DNA of 64,000 bases from an uncultured Lachnospiraceae bacterium (GCA_946557105.1 CAMNSZ010000010.1:1-64000), one strand, 5' to 3'. Shown: positions 18,381 to 28,314, numbered from the stretch's first letter. The notes: a model not told the origin generated them from the sequence alone. Translations and numbers: made by a program.

Positions 18381-20255
18381 ATGTCATGGATGAATCAGTT
18401 ATATGAAACATATGAAAAAAATCTTGGGAAGGGGCAGAATGAAGAAGTGTCATTGACGCCCATAGCCCATATGAATGCAAACGCGCAGCTTGAGGTCACT
18501 CTCACCGTAGACGGGGAGTTTGTTTCGGCAGATGAGGTGGGCAGAGAGGACGCCGTAACATTGATTCCGGTTACGGAAAGCTCGGCGGGGAGAAGCTCCG
18601 GCGCTGCGCCACATGCCTTATGCGACACTTTATCTTATTTGGCTGGAGATTATAAAAATTATTGCGCCGATGAAAAAGAAAAGAAAAAGGCAGAGGAGAA
18701 ATTTATTAAATATATAAGCGCTCTGGAGAAATGGGCTAGTTCCTCTTATACGAATACAAAAGTAAAGTCAATATATTCTTATTTGATGAAAGAATGCCTG
18801 ATTAATGATTTGGTCGCGGAAAAGCGGATTGAGCTTACGCAGGATAATTGTTTTAGCAATAAAAAAATCAGCGGACAGCCCTATGAAAAAGCGCTTGTAA
18901 GATTTCGTGTTATAGGAGGAAACACAGAATATAGTGATAAGACTTGGGAGGATGAGTCACTGATTCGGGCATATTCAGGATACTATTTATCCCAACAGAC
19001 AGGGGAGCAGGATACTTGTTATCTCATTGGGGAAAAGCGGACGATTTCGGGGAATCACCCCAAGGGAATTGTAGCGGCAAATTATGGGGCAAAACTGGTG
19101 TCTGCCAATGACGGACAAGGATATTCCTATCGAGGGAGATTTCAAAGCGCGGAACAGTCCTATGCATTAAGCTATGAGGCTTCCCAAAAGGTACACAGCG
19201 CTTTGACATGGCTGGTGAAGAAGCAGGGAGTATATGTGGGTACTAAAGATAAAAGAACCTTTATCTGTTGGAACCCAAAAGGGAAAAAGACACCGGATAT
19301 TTTGGACGCGTTTTCTTTTGAAGGGGAAGAGACGGAGAGTGTGGATATACCCTACCGGAAGAAGCTGCTGAAAACCTTTCAGGGGTACAGGGAGCAATTT
19401 GAAGATATCGACGACGTGATTGTTATGGGCTTGGACGCCGCTACAACAGGTCGGTTGGCAATCACCTACTACCATGAGCTTAAGGCTTCGGATTTTTGGG
19501 AAAGGATTCTTGAGTGGGGTGAAACCTGTAATTGGACCTACTTAAAGTTCAACGAAGAAAAGAAACTATATTTTGAAACAGAAACGCCGGCATTTTGGCG
19601 GATTGTCAAATGTGCGTATGGCAGAGAACAGGGTGGATTCATTGACGTGGACGACAGGGTATTAAAGGAACAATGCCAGCGGTTATTGAAATGTATGCTG
19701 GAGAAGCAAGCGCTGCCTTCAGATTTAATGCAGACGTTAGTTGCAAGAGCGTCTACGCCATTGGCGTATAAAGGTACTAGCAGGGAGTATGTGTTGTCAA
19801 CTGCCTGTGCAAGCATTATGAAATACTATTATGACAAGGGTATTATAAAGAAAGGAGAAGAGGAGTACATGAAGTTGGATACAGAAAACAGCGACAGAAG
19901 CTATTTGTTTGGCAGGCTGCTGGCAGTTATGGAAAGAGTGGAACGCTCTACCTATGATAAGGGGGAAGGCAGAGAGCCTAATGCAATACGTCTGCAATCA
20001 GCCTATGTAAATCATCCCATGCAGACATGGCGTATTTTAGAGGATGTGCTAAATCCGTATTTTCAGAAACTGAAACCCGGTTCAAGAGAATATTATAGGA
20101 GACTAATTAGTCAAATTACGGAACAAATATTAAAGGAAGATGAAAAGGCACTAAATCAAAGGCTAAAAGAGAGCTATTTACTAGGATATTATTTGCAAAG
20201 AGCAGAGTTGAATAAGAAAAAGGAAGAACAAAAGGAGGAAACAGAAAATGAGTAA
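18381..20255 (+). CDS. cas8c: Cas8c large subunit (Csd1)
   Basis: Large Cascade subunit that recognises the PAM and helps recruit Cas3. 624 residues, usual for Csd1-type Cas8c. The N-terminus MSWMNQLYETYEKN and the NCFSNKKISGQPYEKALVRF, SYRGRFQSAEQSYALSYEASQKVHSALTWL and VVMGLDAATTGRLAITYY-type segments match the family. The ribosome site GAAAAGGAGGTGAT lies in the cas5c end. The last 128 codons also carry an in-frame start for Cas11c. Overlaps cas7c by 8 bases. Confidence 0.95.
   Translation: MSWMNQLYETYEKNLGKGQNEEVSLTPIAHMNANAQLEVTLTVDGEFVSADEVGREDAVTLIPVTESSAGRSSGAAPHALCDTLSYLAGDYKNYCADEKEKKKAEEKFIKYISALEKWASSSYTNTKVKSIYSYLMKECLINDLVAEKRIELTQDNCFSNKKISGQPYEKALVRFRVIGGNTEYSDKTWEDESLIRAYSGYYLSQQTGEQDTCYLIGEKRTISGNHPKGIVAANYGAKLVSANDGQGYSYRGRFQSAEQSYALSYEASQKVHSALTWLVKKQGVYVGTKDKRTFICWNPKGKKTPDILDAFSFEGEETESVDIPYRKKLLKTFQGYREQFEDIDDVIVMGLDAATTGRLAITYYHELKASDFWERILEWGETCNWTYLKFNEEKKLYFETETPAFWRIVKCAYGREQGGFIDVDDRVLKEQCQRLLKCMLEKQALPSDLMQTLVARASTPLAYKGTSREYVLSTACASIMKYYYDKGIIKKGEEEYMKLDTENSDRSYLFGRLLAVMERVERSTYDKGEGREPNAIRLQSAYVNHPMQTWRILEDVLNPYFQKLKPGSREYYRRLISQITEQILKEDEKALNQRLKESYLLGYYLQRAELNKKKEEQKEETENE
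19869..20255 (+). CDS. cas11c: Cas11c small subunit from an internal start in cas8c
   Basis: In characterised type I-C systems the small subunit Cas11c is translated separately from inside cas8c. Here AAAGGAGAAGAGGAG (19851-19865) lies 3 bases before ATG 19869, in frame at cas8c codon 497, giving a 128-residue helical protein starting MKLDTENSDRSYLFGRLLAV. Two ribosome-site cores (AAAGGAG and GAGGAG) are present. The size and position fit Cas11c. Expression is inferred from the site alone. Confidence 0.8.
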   Translation: MKLDTENSDRSYLFGRLLAVMERVERSTYDKGEGREPNAIRLQSAYVNHPMQTWRILEDVLNPYFQKLKPGSREYYRRLISQITEQILKEDEKALNQRLKESYLLGYYLQRAELNKKKEEQKEETENE

Positions 20256-21096
20256 TTTACAGAACAAAATTGATTTTGCAGTATTGGTAAAGGTGGTAAA
20301 CGCAAACCCAAACGGAGATCCTTTAAACGGTAACCGTCCCAGAACTACATATGCGGGAAACGGCGAAATTTCAGATGTATGCATTAAGAGAAAAATCCGC
20401 AATCGCCTGCAAGATATGGGAGAAGCCTTATTTGTACAGTCATCCGAGCGAAGTGACGACGGATATGGCTCTCTGAGTGAAAGAGCCTCAGGTAATATTA
20501 CTGTGTATAAATCGGTTGATGATTATGCGAGACAGGCATGTGAAAAATGGATAGATGTCCGCGCTTTCGGACAGGTATTTGCTTTTAAGAGTAAGGATAA
20601 AAAGGAAGGAGTATCGGTAGGCGTAAGAGGACCGGTTTCCATTCATCAGGCAGTCAGTTGTTCTCCCATAGATATTAACAGCATGCAGATTACTAAAAGC
20701 GTAAACGGAGAGCCGTCAGAAGGCAGGAGCTCTGACACTATGGGAACCAAGCATTTCGTGGAGTTTGGGCTGTACAAGATTAAGGGTTCCATCAATGTGC
20801 AGCTGGCAGAAAAAACAGGTTTTTCGGAGGAGGACGCAGAAAAACTGAAGGAGGCGCTTCGTACGCTTTTTATAAATGATGCTTCTGCTGCAAGACCGGA
20901 TGGAAGTATGGAAGTGGTAAACTTATATTGGTGGAGACATAATAACAAAATTGGTCAGTATTCGGCAGCAAAGGTTCATGAATCACTGAAGGTTAGCTTA
21001 AAGGAGGGAGTTCAGATTCCTACTTCTGTTGACGACTATGATATTAAGTTGGAAGCACTTAAGGACTTAGAACCGCAAGTGATGACAGGGATATAG
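20248..21096 (+). CDS. cas7c: Cas7c backbone subunit (Csd2)
   Basis: Polymerises along the crRNA to form the Cascade backbone. 282 residues. DFAVLVKVVNANPNGDPLNGNRPRT is the Csd2 N-terminal signature (RRM-like fold), with KRKIRNRLQDMG, VGVRGPVSIHQAVS, MGTKHFVEFGLY and FINDASAARPDGSMEV as further marks. Ribosome site AAGGAGGAAACAG lies inside the cas8c tail; the genes overlap by 8 bases. cas4 follows after 3 bases. Confidence 0.96.
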   Translation: MSNLQNKIDFAVLVKVVNANPNGDPLNGNRPRTTYAGNGEISDVCIKRKIRNRLQDMGEALFVQSSERSDDGYGSLSERASGNITVYKSVDDYARQACEKWIDVRAFGQVFAFKSKDKKEGVSVGVRGPVSIHQAVSCSPIDINSMQITKSVNGEPSEGRSSDTMGTKHFVEFGLYKIKGSINVQLAEKTGFSEEDAEKLKEALRTLFINDASAARPDGSMEVVNLYWWRHNNKIGQYSAAKVHESLKVSLKEGVQIPTSVDDYDIKLEALKDLEPQVMTGI

Positions 21097-21099
21097 GAT

Positions 21100-21756
21100 A
21101 TGTACGAAGAAGATGAATTTTTAATGCTTTCGGGATTGCAGCACTTTGCATTTTGCAGAAGGCAGTGGGCGTTGATTCATATCGAGCAGCAGTGGGCGGA
21201 GAACGAGAGGACTATTGACGGACAGTTGTTTCATAAGACCGCTCATAATTCCGAGAAATTTGAAAAAAGGGGTAATTTAATTATTACCAGAGGATTGCAT
21301 ATTAAGTCAAAGACGCTTGGCGTGGCAGGAATATGCGACGTAGTAGAATTTCATAAATCAGAAGACGGAATTACTTTGTTTTCTTATGACGGATTGTGGC
21401 AGCCCTATCCTGTGGAATATAAAAAGGGAGAACCTAAAGCCCATAATGCAGACGAATTACAGCTTTGTGGACAAGCTATGTGCCTTGAAGAGATGTTGTT
21501 ATGCAAAATCCCCTTTGGGAGTCTGTTTTACGGTGAAAACAGGAGAAGAACGCAGGTTGAATTTACGGAGGAGCTGCGGAGGCAGGTTACGGATATGTTA
21601 GAGGAAATGCATGATTTGTGGAAAAAAGGATATACGCCGAAAGTAAAAGCAACAAAGGGCTGCAATGCATGCTCATTAAAGGAGATGTGCGTTCCAAGGC
21701 TTGGAAAGACGGAAAGCGTTTCCACGTATATAAATGCTAATTTATCAACAGACTAG
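21100..21756 (+). CDS. cas4: Cas4 RecB-like nuclease for spacer acquisition
   Basis: Iron-sulfur nuclease that trims prespacers and checks the PAM with Cas1-Cas2. 218 residues, standard for I-C. The first cysteine is in FAFCRRQWALIH (about residue 20), and the C-terminal cluster is CNACSLKEMCVPRLGK (about 187-202). The RecB core has GICDVVEFH, PVEYKKGEPK (motif III) and DELQLCGQAMCLEEM (QxxxY-like motif region). The stop codon lies within the left end of a MITE-like insertion, but the rebuilt uninterrupted site would still read TAG. Confidence 0.95.
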   Translation: MYEEDEFLMLSGLQHFAFCRRQWALIHIEQQWAENERTIDGQLFHKTAHNSEKFEKRGNLIITRGLHIKSKTLGVAGICDVVEFHKSEDGITLFSYDGLWQPYPVEYKKGEPKAHNADELQLCGQAMCLEEMLLCKIPFGSLFYGENRRRTQVEFTEELRRQVTDMLEEMHDLWKKGYTPKVKATKGCNACSLKEMCVPRLGKTESVSTYINANLSTD

Positions 21757-21918
21757 TACATCGAATAATTAATTTCTGATACATTGGCACAGGATGATTG
21801 CTTCATATGTAAGGAGGAGGAAGAAGGCGATGCGGTGGCCGCGTTGACTGACGACAACGCGGCAAATGAACAATCAGACAAGCTAATGTGTCAGTTAATT
21901 AATTTTCGATGTACTAGT
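21752..21918. mobile_element. MITE-like element inserted between cas4 and cas1
   Basis: 167-bp segment with about 37-bp terminal inverted repeats: the first 14 bases ACTAGTACATCGAA are perfect on both ends, the rest match with one indel and a few changes (ATTAATT, CTGAtACATT against CTGAcACATT). If the ends are taken as GTACATCG, the flanking TA on each side fits a TA target duplication (IS630/Tc1-mariner type). The interior has a perfect 9-bp hairpin GCCGCGTTG/CAACGCGGC at 21838-21863 and no ORF. Confidence 0.65.
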
Positions 21919-22278
21919 ATTACCAAGCCCTAAAAAATGGTATGCTTTAACTGTAAGTATATTTATAATGCTGCATATTTAAATTATAGAACAAAAATTA
22001 AATTTGACGCTGTCGCCTGTATAAGAATATGCAGAAGTATTGATATTTAATCGGTAATTTGGATAAATGTCTCAAATTGCGTGGATTGTATGTTATTGCA
22101 GTAAATTGCTCCGACATAGAGAAATATATTGAGGTAGAAGCCTGTAGGCTGTCTCTTCTATTAACAAATCTGTGACGGAGCGCCAGTGATGAAAGGTTGG
22201 TTGGTGTAAAAACTAAATTAACATGAAGATTTTTATACATCGTCCTCCGTAAAAAGATGTTTCGAAATGGAGAATAAA

Positions 22279-23310
22279 ATGAGGAAATTACTTAATACAC
22301 TTTTTATCCTAAATGAAAATGCTTATTTGTCGCTGGACGGAGAAACCGTATTTGTTGAGATTAATAGGCAGAAAGCAGGGCAATTTCCGTTACATACATT
22401 GGAAAGTATTATTTGTTTTTCGTACAATGGCGCAACGCCGGCACTCATGGGTGAATGTGCAAAAAGAAATATAAATTTTTCTCTTTTCAATCCCTATGGT
22501 AAATTTTTGTGTCGCACTGTTGGAGAAAACCATGGCAATGTACTTTTACGGAAAAAGCAGTACAGAACATCTGATGATAAGGCAGCCAGTTGTGTCATAG
22601 CCAGAAACTTTATTTTAGGTAAAGTTTATAATTGCCGTTGGAGTGTGGATAGGACGCTAAGAGATCATGCGTTGCGTATAGATACCGAAAAGTGCCAAAG
22701 AGTTATTCAATTTCTAACAAGCTCTCTTGACAAAATAAGAGTGGAAGAAAATCTAGATACATTAAGAGGAATTGAAGGAGAGAGTGCCTCAAGTTATTTT
22801 AGTATTTTTGACGAGCTGATAATAAATCAAAAGGATATATTTTATTTTCATGGTAGAAATAAAAGACCTCCTTTGGACAAAGTAAATGCAATGCTTTCTT
22901 TTGGATATACACTCTTGGCAAATGATTGCGCCAATGCGCTGGAGGGTGTGGGAATAGATTCTTTTGTTGGCTTTATGCACAGGGACCGACCGGGGAGAAA
23001 ATCTTTAGCCCTAGATTTGATGGAGGAACTGCGTCCAATTTTGGTTGATAGATTTGTACTTACACTTATTAATAATCGGCAAATAAAAGACGAACATTTT
23101 CAAACGTCTGCAAGTGGAGCGGTAGAATTTACGGACGAAGGTAAGAAAAAATTTTTGTCAGCATGGCAGGAACATAAAAAAGAGCAGCTCACCCATCCCT
23201 ATTTAAAAGAAAAAATTTGTTGGGGATTAGTTCCTCATGTGCAATCACTATTGCTGGCTAGATATTTGCGTGAGGATATAGACGGTTATCCTCCTTTTAT
23301 GTGGAAGTGA
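22279..23310 (+). CDS. cas1: Cas1 integrase, type I-C
   Basis: Metal-dependent integrase that inserts new spacers with Cas2. 343 residues from the ATG at 22279, which has GGAG 6 bases upstream and gives MRKLLNTLFI, the usual I-C Cas1 N-terminus; an ATG 12 bases earlier has no ribosome site. Catalytic pattern: GIEGESASSYF (Glu), GFMHRDRPGRKSLALDLMEELRPILVDRF (His and Asp/Glu). Preceded by the MITE-like element and about 350 AT-rich bases, so it may have its own promoter. cas2 follows 7 bases later. Confidence 0.96.
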   Translation: MRKLLNTLFILNENAYLSLDGETVFVEINRQKAGQFPLHTLESIICFSYNGATPALMGECAKRNINFSLFNPYGKFLCRTVGENHGNVLLRKKQYRTSDDKAASCVIARNFILGKVYNCRWSVDRTLRDHALRIDTEKCQRVIQFLTSSLDKIRVEENLDTLRGIEGESASSYFSIFDELIINQKDIFYFHGRNKRPPLDKVNAMLSFGYTLLANDCANALEGVGIDSFVGFMHRDRPGRKSLALDLMEELRPILVDRFVLTLINNRQIKDEHFQTSASGAVEFTDEGKKKFLSAWQEHKKEQLTHPYLKEKICWGLVPHVQSLLLARYLREDIDGYPPFMWK

Positions 23311-23317
23311 GGTAAAA

Positions 23318-23608
23318 ATGCTGGTTTTGATTACATATGATGTGAATACGGAGGATGCAAAAGGTAAAGCGCGTTTGCGCAAGGTCGCAAAGCAATGTGT
23401 AAACTATGGACAGAGGGTACAAAATTCGGTCTTTGAATGTATCTTAGACTCTGGGCAATGTAAGCTGTTGAAAGCACAATTGTTAGATATTATTGACGAG
23501 AAAAAAGACAGTTTACGTTTTTATTATTTGGGAAACCATTACGAGAGCAAAATAGAGCATTTCGGTTCAAAAGAAACCCTTGCACAAGAGGGAGTACTAA
23601 TTTTGTAG
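23318..23608 (+). CDS. cas2: Cas2, type I-C
   Basis: Structural partner of Cas1 in adaptation. 96 residues with a ferredoxin-like fold: LITYDVNTED at the N-terminus, RLRKVAKQCVNYGQRVQNSVFEC, and a C-terminal FYYLGNHY. GTGAGG serves as ribosome site. The stop codon sits in the 5' arm of the leader hairpin, so the CRISPR leader starts directly after the gene. Confidence 0.96.
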   Translation: MLVLITYDVNTEDAKGKARLRKVAKQCVNYGQRVQNSVFECILDSGQCKLLKAQLLDIIDEKKDSLRFYYLGNHYESKIEHFGSKETLAQEGVLIL

Positions 23609-23780
23609 TGCGAATACATAGCAAACATAAAAACATAGGTAGGTTCGCACTATGGCAGTATAAAAATATAGTTTGGGTTGAAGTTCTTTTTAGTGAATAA
23701 TTGATATTTTATTATTTTGAAGAAATGTTGTATTGGTAGTTATATATAAACTATAAGTTAATAATTTGTATATAATTGCT
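23606..23780 (+). promoter_or_regulatory. CRISPR leader
   Basis: AT-rich 170 bases between cas2 and the first repeat. It starts with an inverted repeat TAGTGCGAA (23606-23614) / TTCGCACTA (23644-23652); a hairpin of this kind right after cas2 is, as I recall, common in I-C leaders. The array promoter is expected here, and new spacers should enter at its right end. Confidence 0.75.
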
Positions 23781-26700
23781 GTCACTCCCCACGCGGGAGT
23801 GTGGATTGAAATTATCTCGAACATATGTTCTGTGTTATATGATAATGTCACTCCCCACGCGGGAGTGTGGATTGAAATCACAATTTTATCCATTAACTCG
23901 TCAAATTGCAAATGTCACTCCCCACGCGGGAGTGTGGATTGAAATTTGACTTAAAAATTTTAAAAAACCCTTAGCTCTGTCACTCCCCACGCGGGAGTGT
24001 GGATTGAAATTCTTATTAATGCACACGTTGAGGTACGCAATTATGTCACTCCCCACGCGGGAGTGTGGATTGAAATCGATATGCCCAGCTGTAATAGTCG
24101 CTTTTGCAAAGTCACTCCCCACGCGGGAGTGTGGATTGAAATGCACTATATCACCTCTTAATCACCTATTAATACGTCACTCCCCACGCGGGAGTGTGGA
24201 TTGAAATTCCCCAAACACATGTTCTATCTCGAACATATGTTGTCACTCCCCACGCGGGAGTGTGGATTGAAATCGATATGCCCAGCTGTAATAGTCGCTT
24301 TTGCAAAGTCACTCCCCACGCGGGAGTGTGGATTGAAATGCACTATATCACCTCTTAATCACCTATTAATACGTCACTCCCCACGCGGGAGTGTGGATTG
24401 AAATTCCCCAAACACATGTTCTATCTCGAACATATGTTGTCACTCCCCACGCGGGAGTGTGGATTGAAATCGATATGCCCAGCTGTAATAGTCGCTTTTG
24501 CAAACGTCACTCCCCACGCGGGAGTGTGGATTGAAATAACAACACAAACTCAAATCAATGGCAAACTTAGCAGGTCACTCCCCACGCGGGAGTGTGGATT
24601 GAAATAATATAGTCTGTCTCGCGTCGCATATATCATTAAGTCACTCCCCACGCGGGAGTGTGGATTGAAATCATTGGCGGAACCGCTGCTTTGGTAGCCT
24701 TCAACCGTCACTCCCCACGCGGGAGTGTGGATTGAAATGGTTGAAGCACGCTGCGATACAATAAAGGTCGTGGTAGTCACTCCCCACGCGGGAGTGTGGA
24801 TTGAAATTGTTTATCATAATTAAGCCATGCCTTGCCGTCTGCGTCACTCCCCACGCGGGAGTGTGGATTGAAATGGAATATCGGAAGAATATGAATGTTT
24901 TCTCGATTGGGTCACTCCCCACGCGGGAGTGTGGATTGAAATGCTGTGGTTTAACGACTTAAAGGAGGATGATGCAAGTCACTCCCCACGCGGGAGTGTG
25001 GATTGAAATGTCGGCCCCCGCGGAGTAGGTAAAACCTACTCTGCGTCACTCCCCACGCGGGAGTGTGGATTGAAATATGCTAAGTATTTTTTTAAGTTTT
25101 TGTCAAGTGAGTCACTCCCCACGCGGGAGTGTGGATTGAAATCGTTAGTGTCAACCAAATACACCAAGATGCCATTAGTCACTCCCCACGCGGGAGTGTG
25201 GATTGAAATATTTTTAATCCTCCTAGTCGTTTTTATGTTTAAAAGTCACTCCCCACGCGGGAGTGTGGATTGAAATAGTCAACTCTTTATTGATATCGCA
25301 GGGTATCTGGGTCACTCCCCACGCGGGAGTGTGGATTGAAATTGTACAAATATTGTATATAACGGATTATCATATGTCACTCCCCACGCGGGAGTGTGGA
25401 TTGAAATGTCCGATATGCCGAATGTGTAAGTACAATTATTGGTCACTCCCCACGCGGGAGTGTGGATTGAAATCTTGGCGATGCCCTGCGCATAAGCATC
25501 GCTTAGCCGTCACTCCCCACGCGGGAGTGTGGATTGAAATCGATCGTGACCCACTTGTTTGATCTTAAACCCCTGTCACTCCCCACGCGGGAGTGTGGAT
25601 TGAAATCGGTTTGCTCGTCAATCTGTACATTAAGCTCCGGCAGTCACTCCCCACGCGGGAGTGTGGATTGAAATCCTCCACAATCCCCCTAAATACCATA
25701 GTTTTATTGTCACTCCCCACGCGGGAGTGTGGATTGAAATACAGAATCCGAAATCAGTTTGCTTTGGAAGCATTGTCACTCCCCACGCGGGAGTGTGGAT
25801 TGAAATGTCGATCCGCATCAATAAATATATTTGGTCTCCGTCACTCCCCACGCGGGAGTGTGGATTGAAATTCACAAAATGTTCTAAAAAATTCATGCTT
25901 TTAAAGTCACTCCCCACGCGGGAGTGTGGATTGAAATATCTGTACCTGCGTTACCTTTAATCAGCTTTGCTGGTCACTCCCCACGCGGGAGTGTGGATTG
26001 AAATAAATTTTTATCGGGCCACGTGGAGTAGGTAAAACCGTCACTCCCCACGCGGGAGTGTGGATTGAAATTGATGTGATAATTGCTAAGCTCTGGTAGT
26101 GCAAAGTCACTCCCCACGCGGGAGTGTGGATTGAAATAGTGATGTTACGCATCTAATATATGATGAGTGTGGTCACTCCCCACGCGGGAGTGTGGATTGA
26201 AATCCGTAAGCCTCTTTAAGAGCTAACCATATGCTATCGTCACTCCCCACGCGGGAGTGTGGATTGAAATAAAATCATTTAATGCTAAGTCGCCTAACTG
26301 ATTATGTCACTCCCCACGCGGGAGTGTGGATTGAAATTTGACAAAATGCCTTTGGTATAACCATTTTGTTTGTCACTCCCCACGCGGGAGTGTGGATTGA
26401 AATATCACATTCCCGTCTGGATTTCGCCTTGCAATAGGTCACTCCCCATGCGGGAGTGTGGATTGAAATTAATGGTGGAGGTTATACTCTCAATATCAAT
26501 GACAGTCACTCCCCACGCGGGAGTGTGGATTGAAATGTACAAAAATTGTATATAATTTGTTATCGTATTAGTCACTCCCCACGCGGGAGTGTGGATTGAA
26601 ATTAATGGTGGAGGTTATACTCTCAATATCAATGACGTCACTCCCCACGCGGGAGTCACTCCCCACGCGGGAGTGTGGATTGAAATCCAACAACTATGGT

Positions 26701-28015
26701 TTAACGATTTGTCGGAAAACGGTCACTCCCCACGCGGGAGTGTGGATTGAAATCACTGTAGACGACATAGCATTGATAAATTTATTAGTCACTCCCCACG
26801 CGGGAGTGTGGATTGAAATATTAGCTCGTCATATTGTAAATACCTAAACCGGTGTCACTCCCCACGCGGGAGTGTGGATTGAAATACAAATGCCGGTAGG
26901 CAAAACTAGTCAAAATGTGTCACTCCCCACGCGGGAGTGTGGATTGAAATACAATATCCAAATCGTACAATAGATAGTAATGAGTCACTCCCCACGCGGG
27001 AGTGTGGATTGAAATAATTTGTACAGGAGCGTGGCAAATTTGAACCGCCGTCACTCCCCACGCGGGAGTGTGGATTGAAATTGTTTCGCTCTAATCTCAT
27101 TCAGATTTCGACTTGTCACTCCCCACGCGGGAGTGTGGATTGAAATACCAAACTTTGGTAAATACTTTTTAGATGTTATTGTCACTCCCCACGCGGGAGT
27201 GTGGATTGAAATTTTATGAGGTCTACCAGTTAAAAACGTGAGGGCTGCGTCACTCCCCACGCGGGAGTGTGGATTGAAATAAGCAGAAAAAGTAACAAAG
27301 CAATACATAATTTTAGTCACTCCCCACGCGGGAGTGTGGATTGAAATGCTAATTCTTTGCAAGTAATTATATAATTATTATGTCACTCCCCACGCGGGAG
27401 TGTGGATTGAAATCGTTAACTGCTATCAGGAACCGGGAGCCAACATGAGTCACTCCCCACGCGGGAGTGTGGATTGAAATTATGCCATTCTTTCCTATTG
27501 CACTAAGTTCCTTTGTCACTCCCCACGCGGGAGTGTGGATTGAAATTACTTTTGTTTTTAGATTTTTGAGCAGTGGCAGCAAAGTCACTCCCCACGCGGG
27601 AGTGTGGATTGAAATCACCAAAAAGGCCGGCATCTTGGTATTTTTAATGTCACTCCCCACGCGGGAGTGTGGATTGAAATCCTCAACGGCGTTTGGGCGG
27701 CTACTGTGCGATTCGGTCACTCCCCACGCGGGAGTGTGGATTGAAATGCTTTGTGGGCGCAATCTGGGCAACGCCTCGCTCTCGTCACTCCCCACGCGGG
27801 AGTGTGGATTGAAATATAAATTTATGCTTGCATTACATAAGTGAATATGGTCACTCCCCACGCGGGAGTGTGGATTGAAATTGAAAGGATTTGGGGCAAT
27901 AAGCAAAAGCTGATTTGTCACTCCCCACGCGGGAGTGTGGATTGAAATAATGCCGCAATGCGCGATCATATAGGCGATATTAAGTCACTCCCCACGCGGG
28001 AGTGTGGATTGAAAT
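23781..28015 (+). CRISPR. Type I-C CRISPR array, 64 full repeats
   Basis: By hand count there are 64 full 32-bp repeats plus one truncated 18-bp copy, with 63 spacers of about 33-37 bases. The repeat starts GTCACTCCCCACGCGGGAGT and ends GTGGATTGAAAT; its stem is CACTCCC/GGGAGTG, and the 3' ATTGAAAT forms the crRNA handle. Repeats are near-identical; the one at 26438 has CATG for CACG. The last repeat (27984-28015) is intact. A three-spacer block at 24077-24505 is tandemly duplicated, the spacer at 26470 recurs at 26603, and repeat 26637-26654 is truncated and fused to the next. Transcription is rightward from the leader. Confidence 0.99.
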
Positions 28016-28314
28016 TTATCTGGACGATGTTCAATGTCTTTTCCAGAAGTTACTTCTTAAATGTGGTATGAATTCAAATGGACATAGAATGTTTGTCTAT
28101 TTAATCCTAATAGGGGGTGCTTTTCGTAATGGGAAATGAGTAATCATATAATATAGCATAGCTGGATATTTTAAGGTATGATTAAAAAATTTTATATCTT
28201 ACCTGTGATAAGTATAGCAATACTTCATAATATGTTTGCTCAACCCACCTTGTTATTTTCCCACAAACAGGCTAAAATATATAGCAAGAATAATTTGGCG
28301 GAAAGGAATTTTAT
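28016..28314. other. AT-rich flank after the array
   Basis: 299 bases with no repeat, hairpin or convincing gene. A 66-codon open frame at 28178-28378 overlaps the next gene, lacks a ribosome site and is not supported. Confidence 0.4.

Noticed and set aside
23690..27969. Many open frames on both strands across the CRISPR array encoding HSRVGSD- or LPTRECGLK-type repeats
   Set aside because: They are translations of the 32-bp repeat and spacers; no ribosome sites and no protein-like composition.
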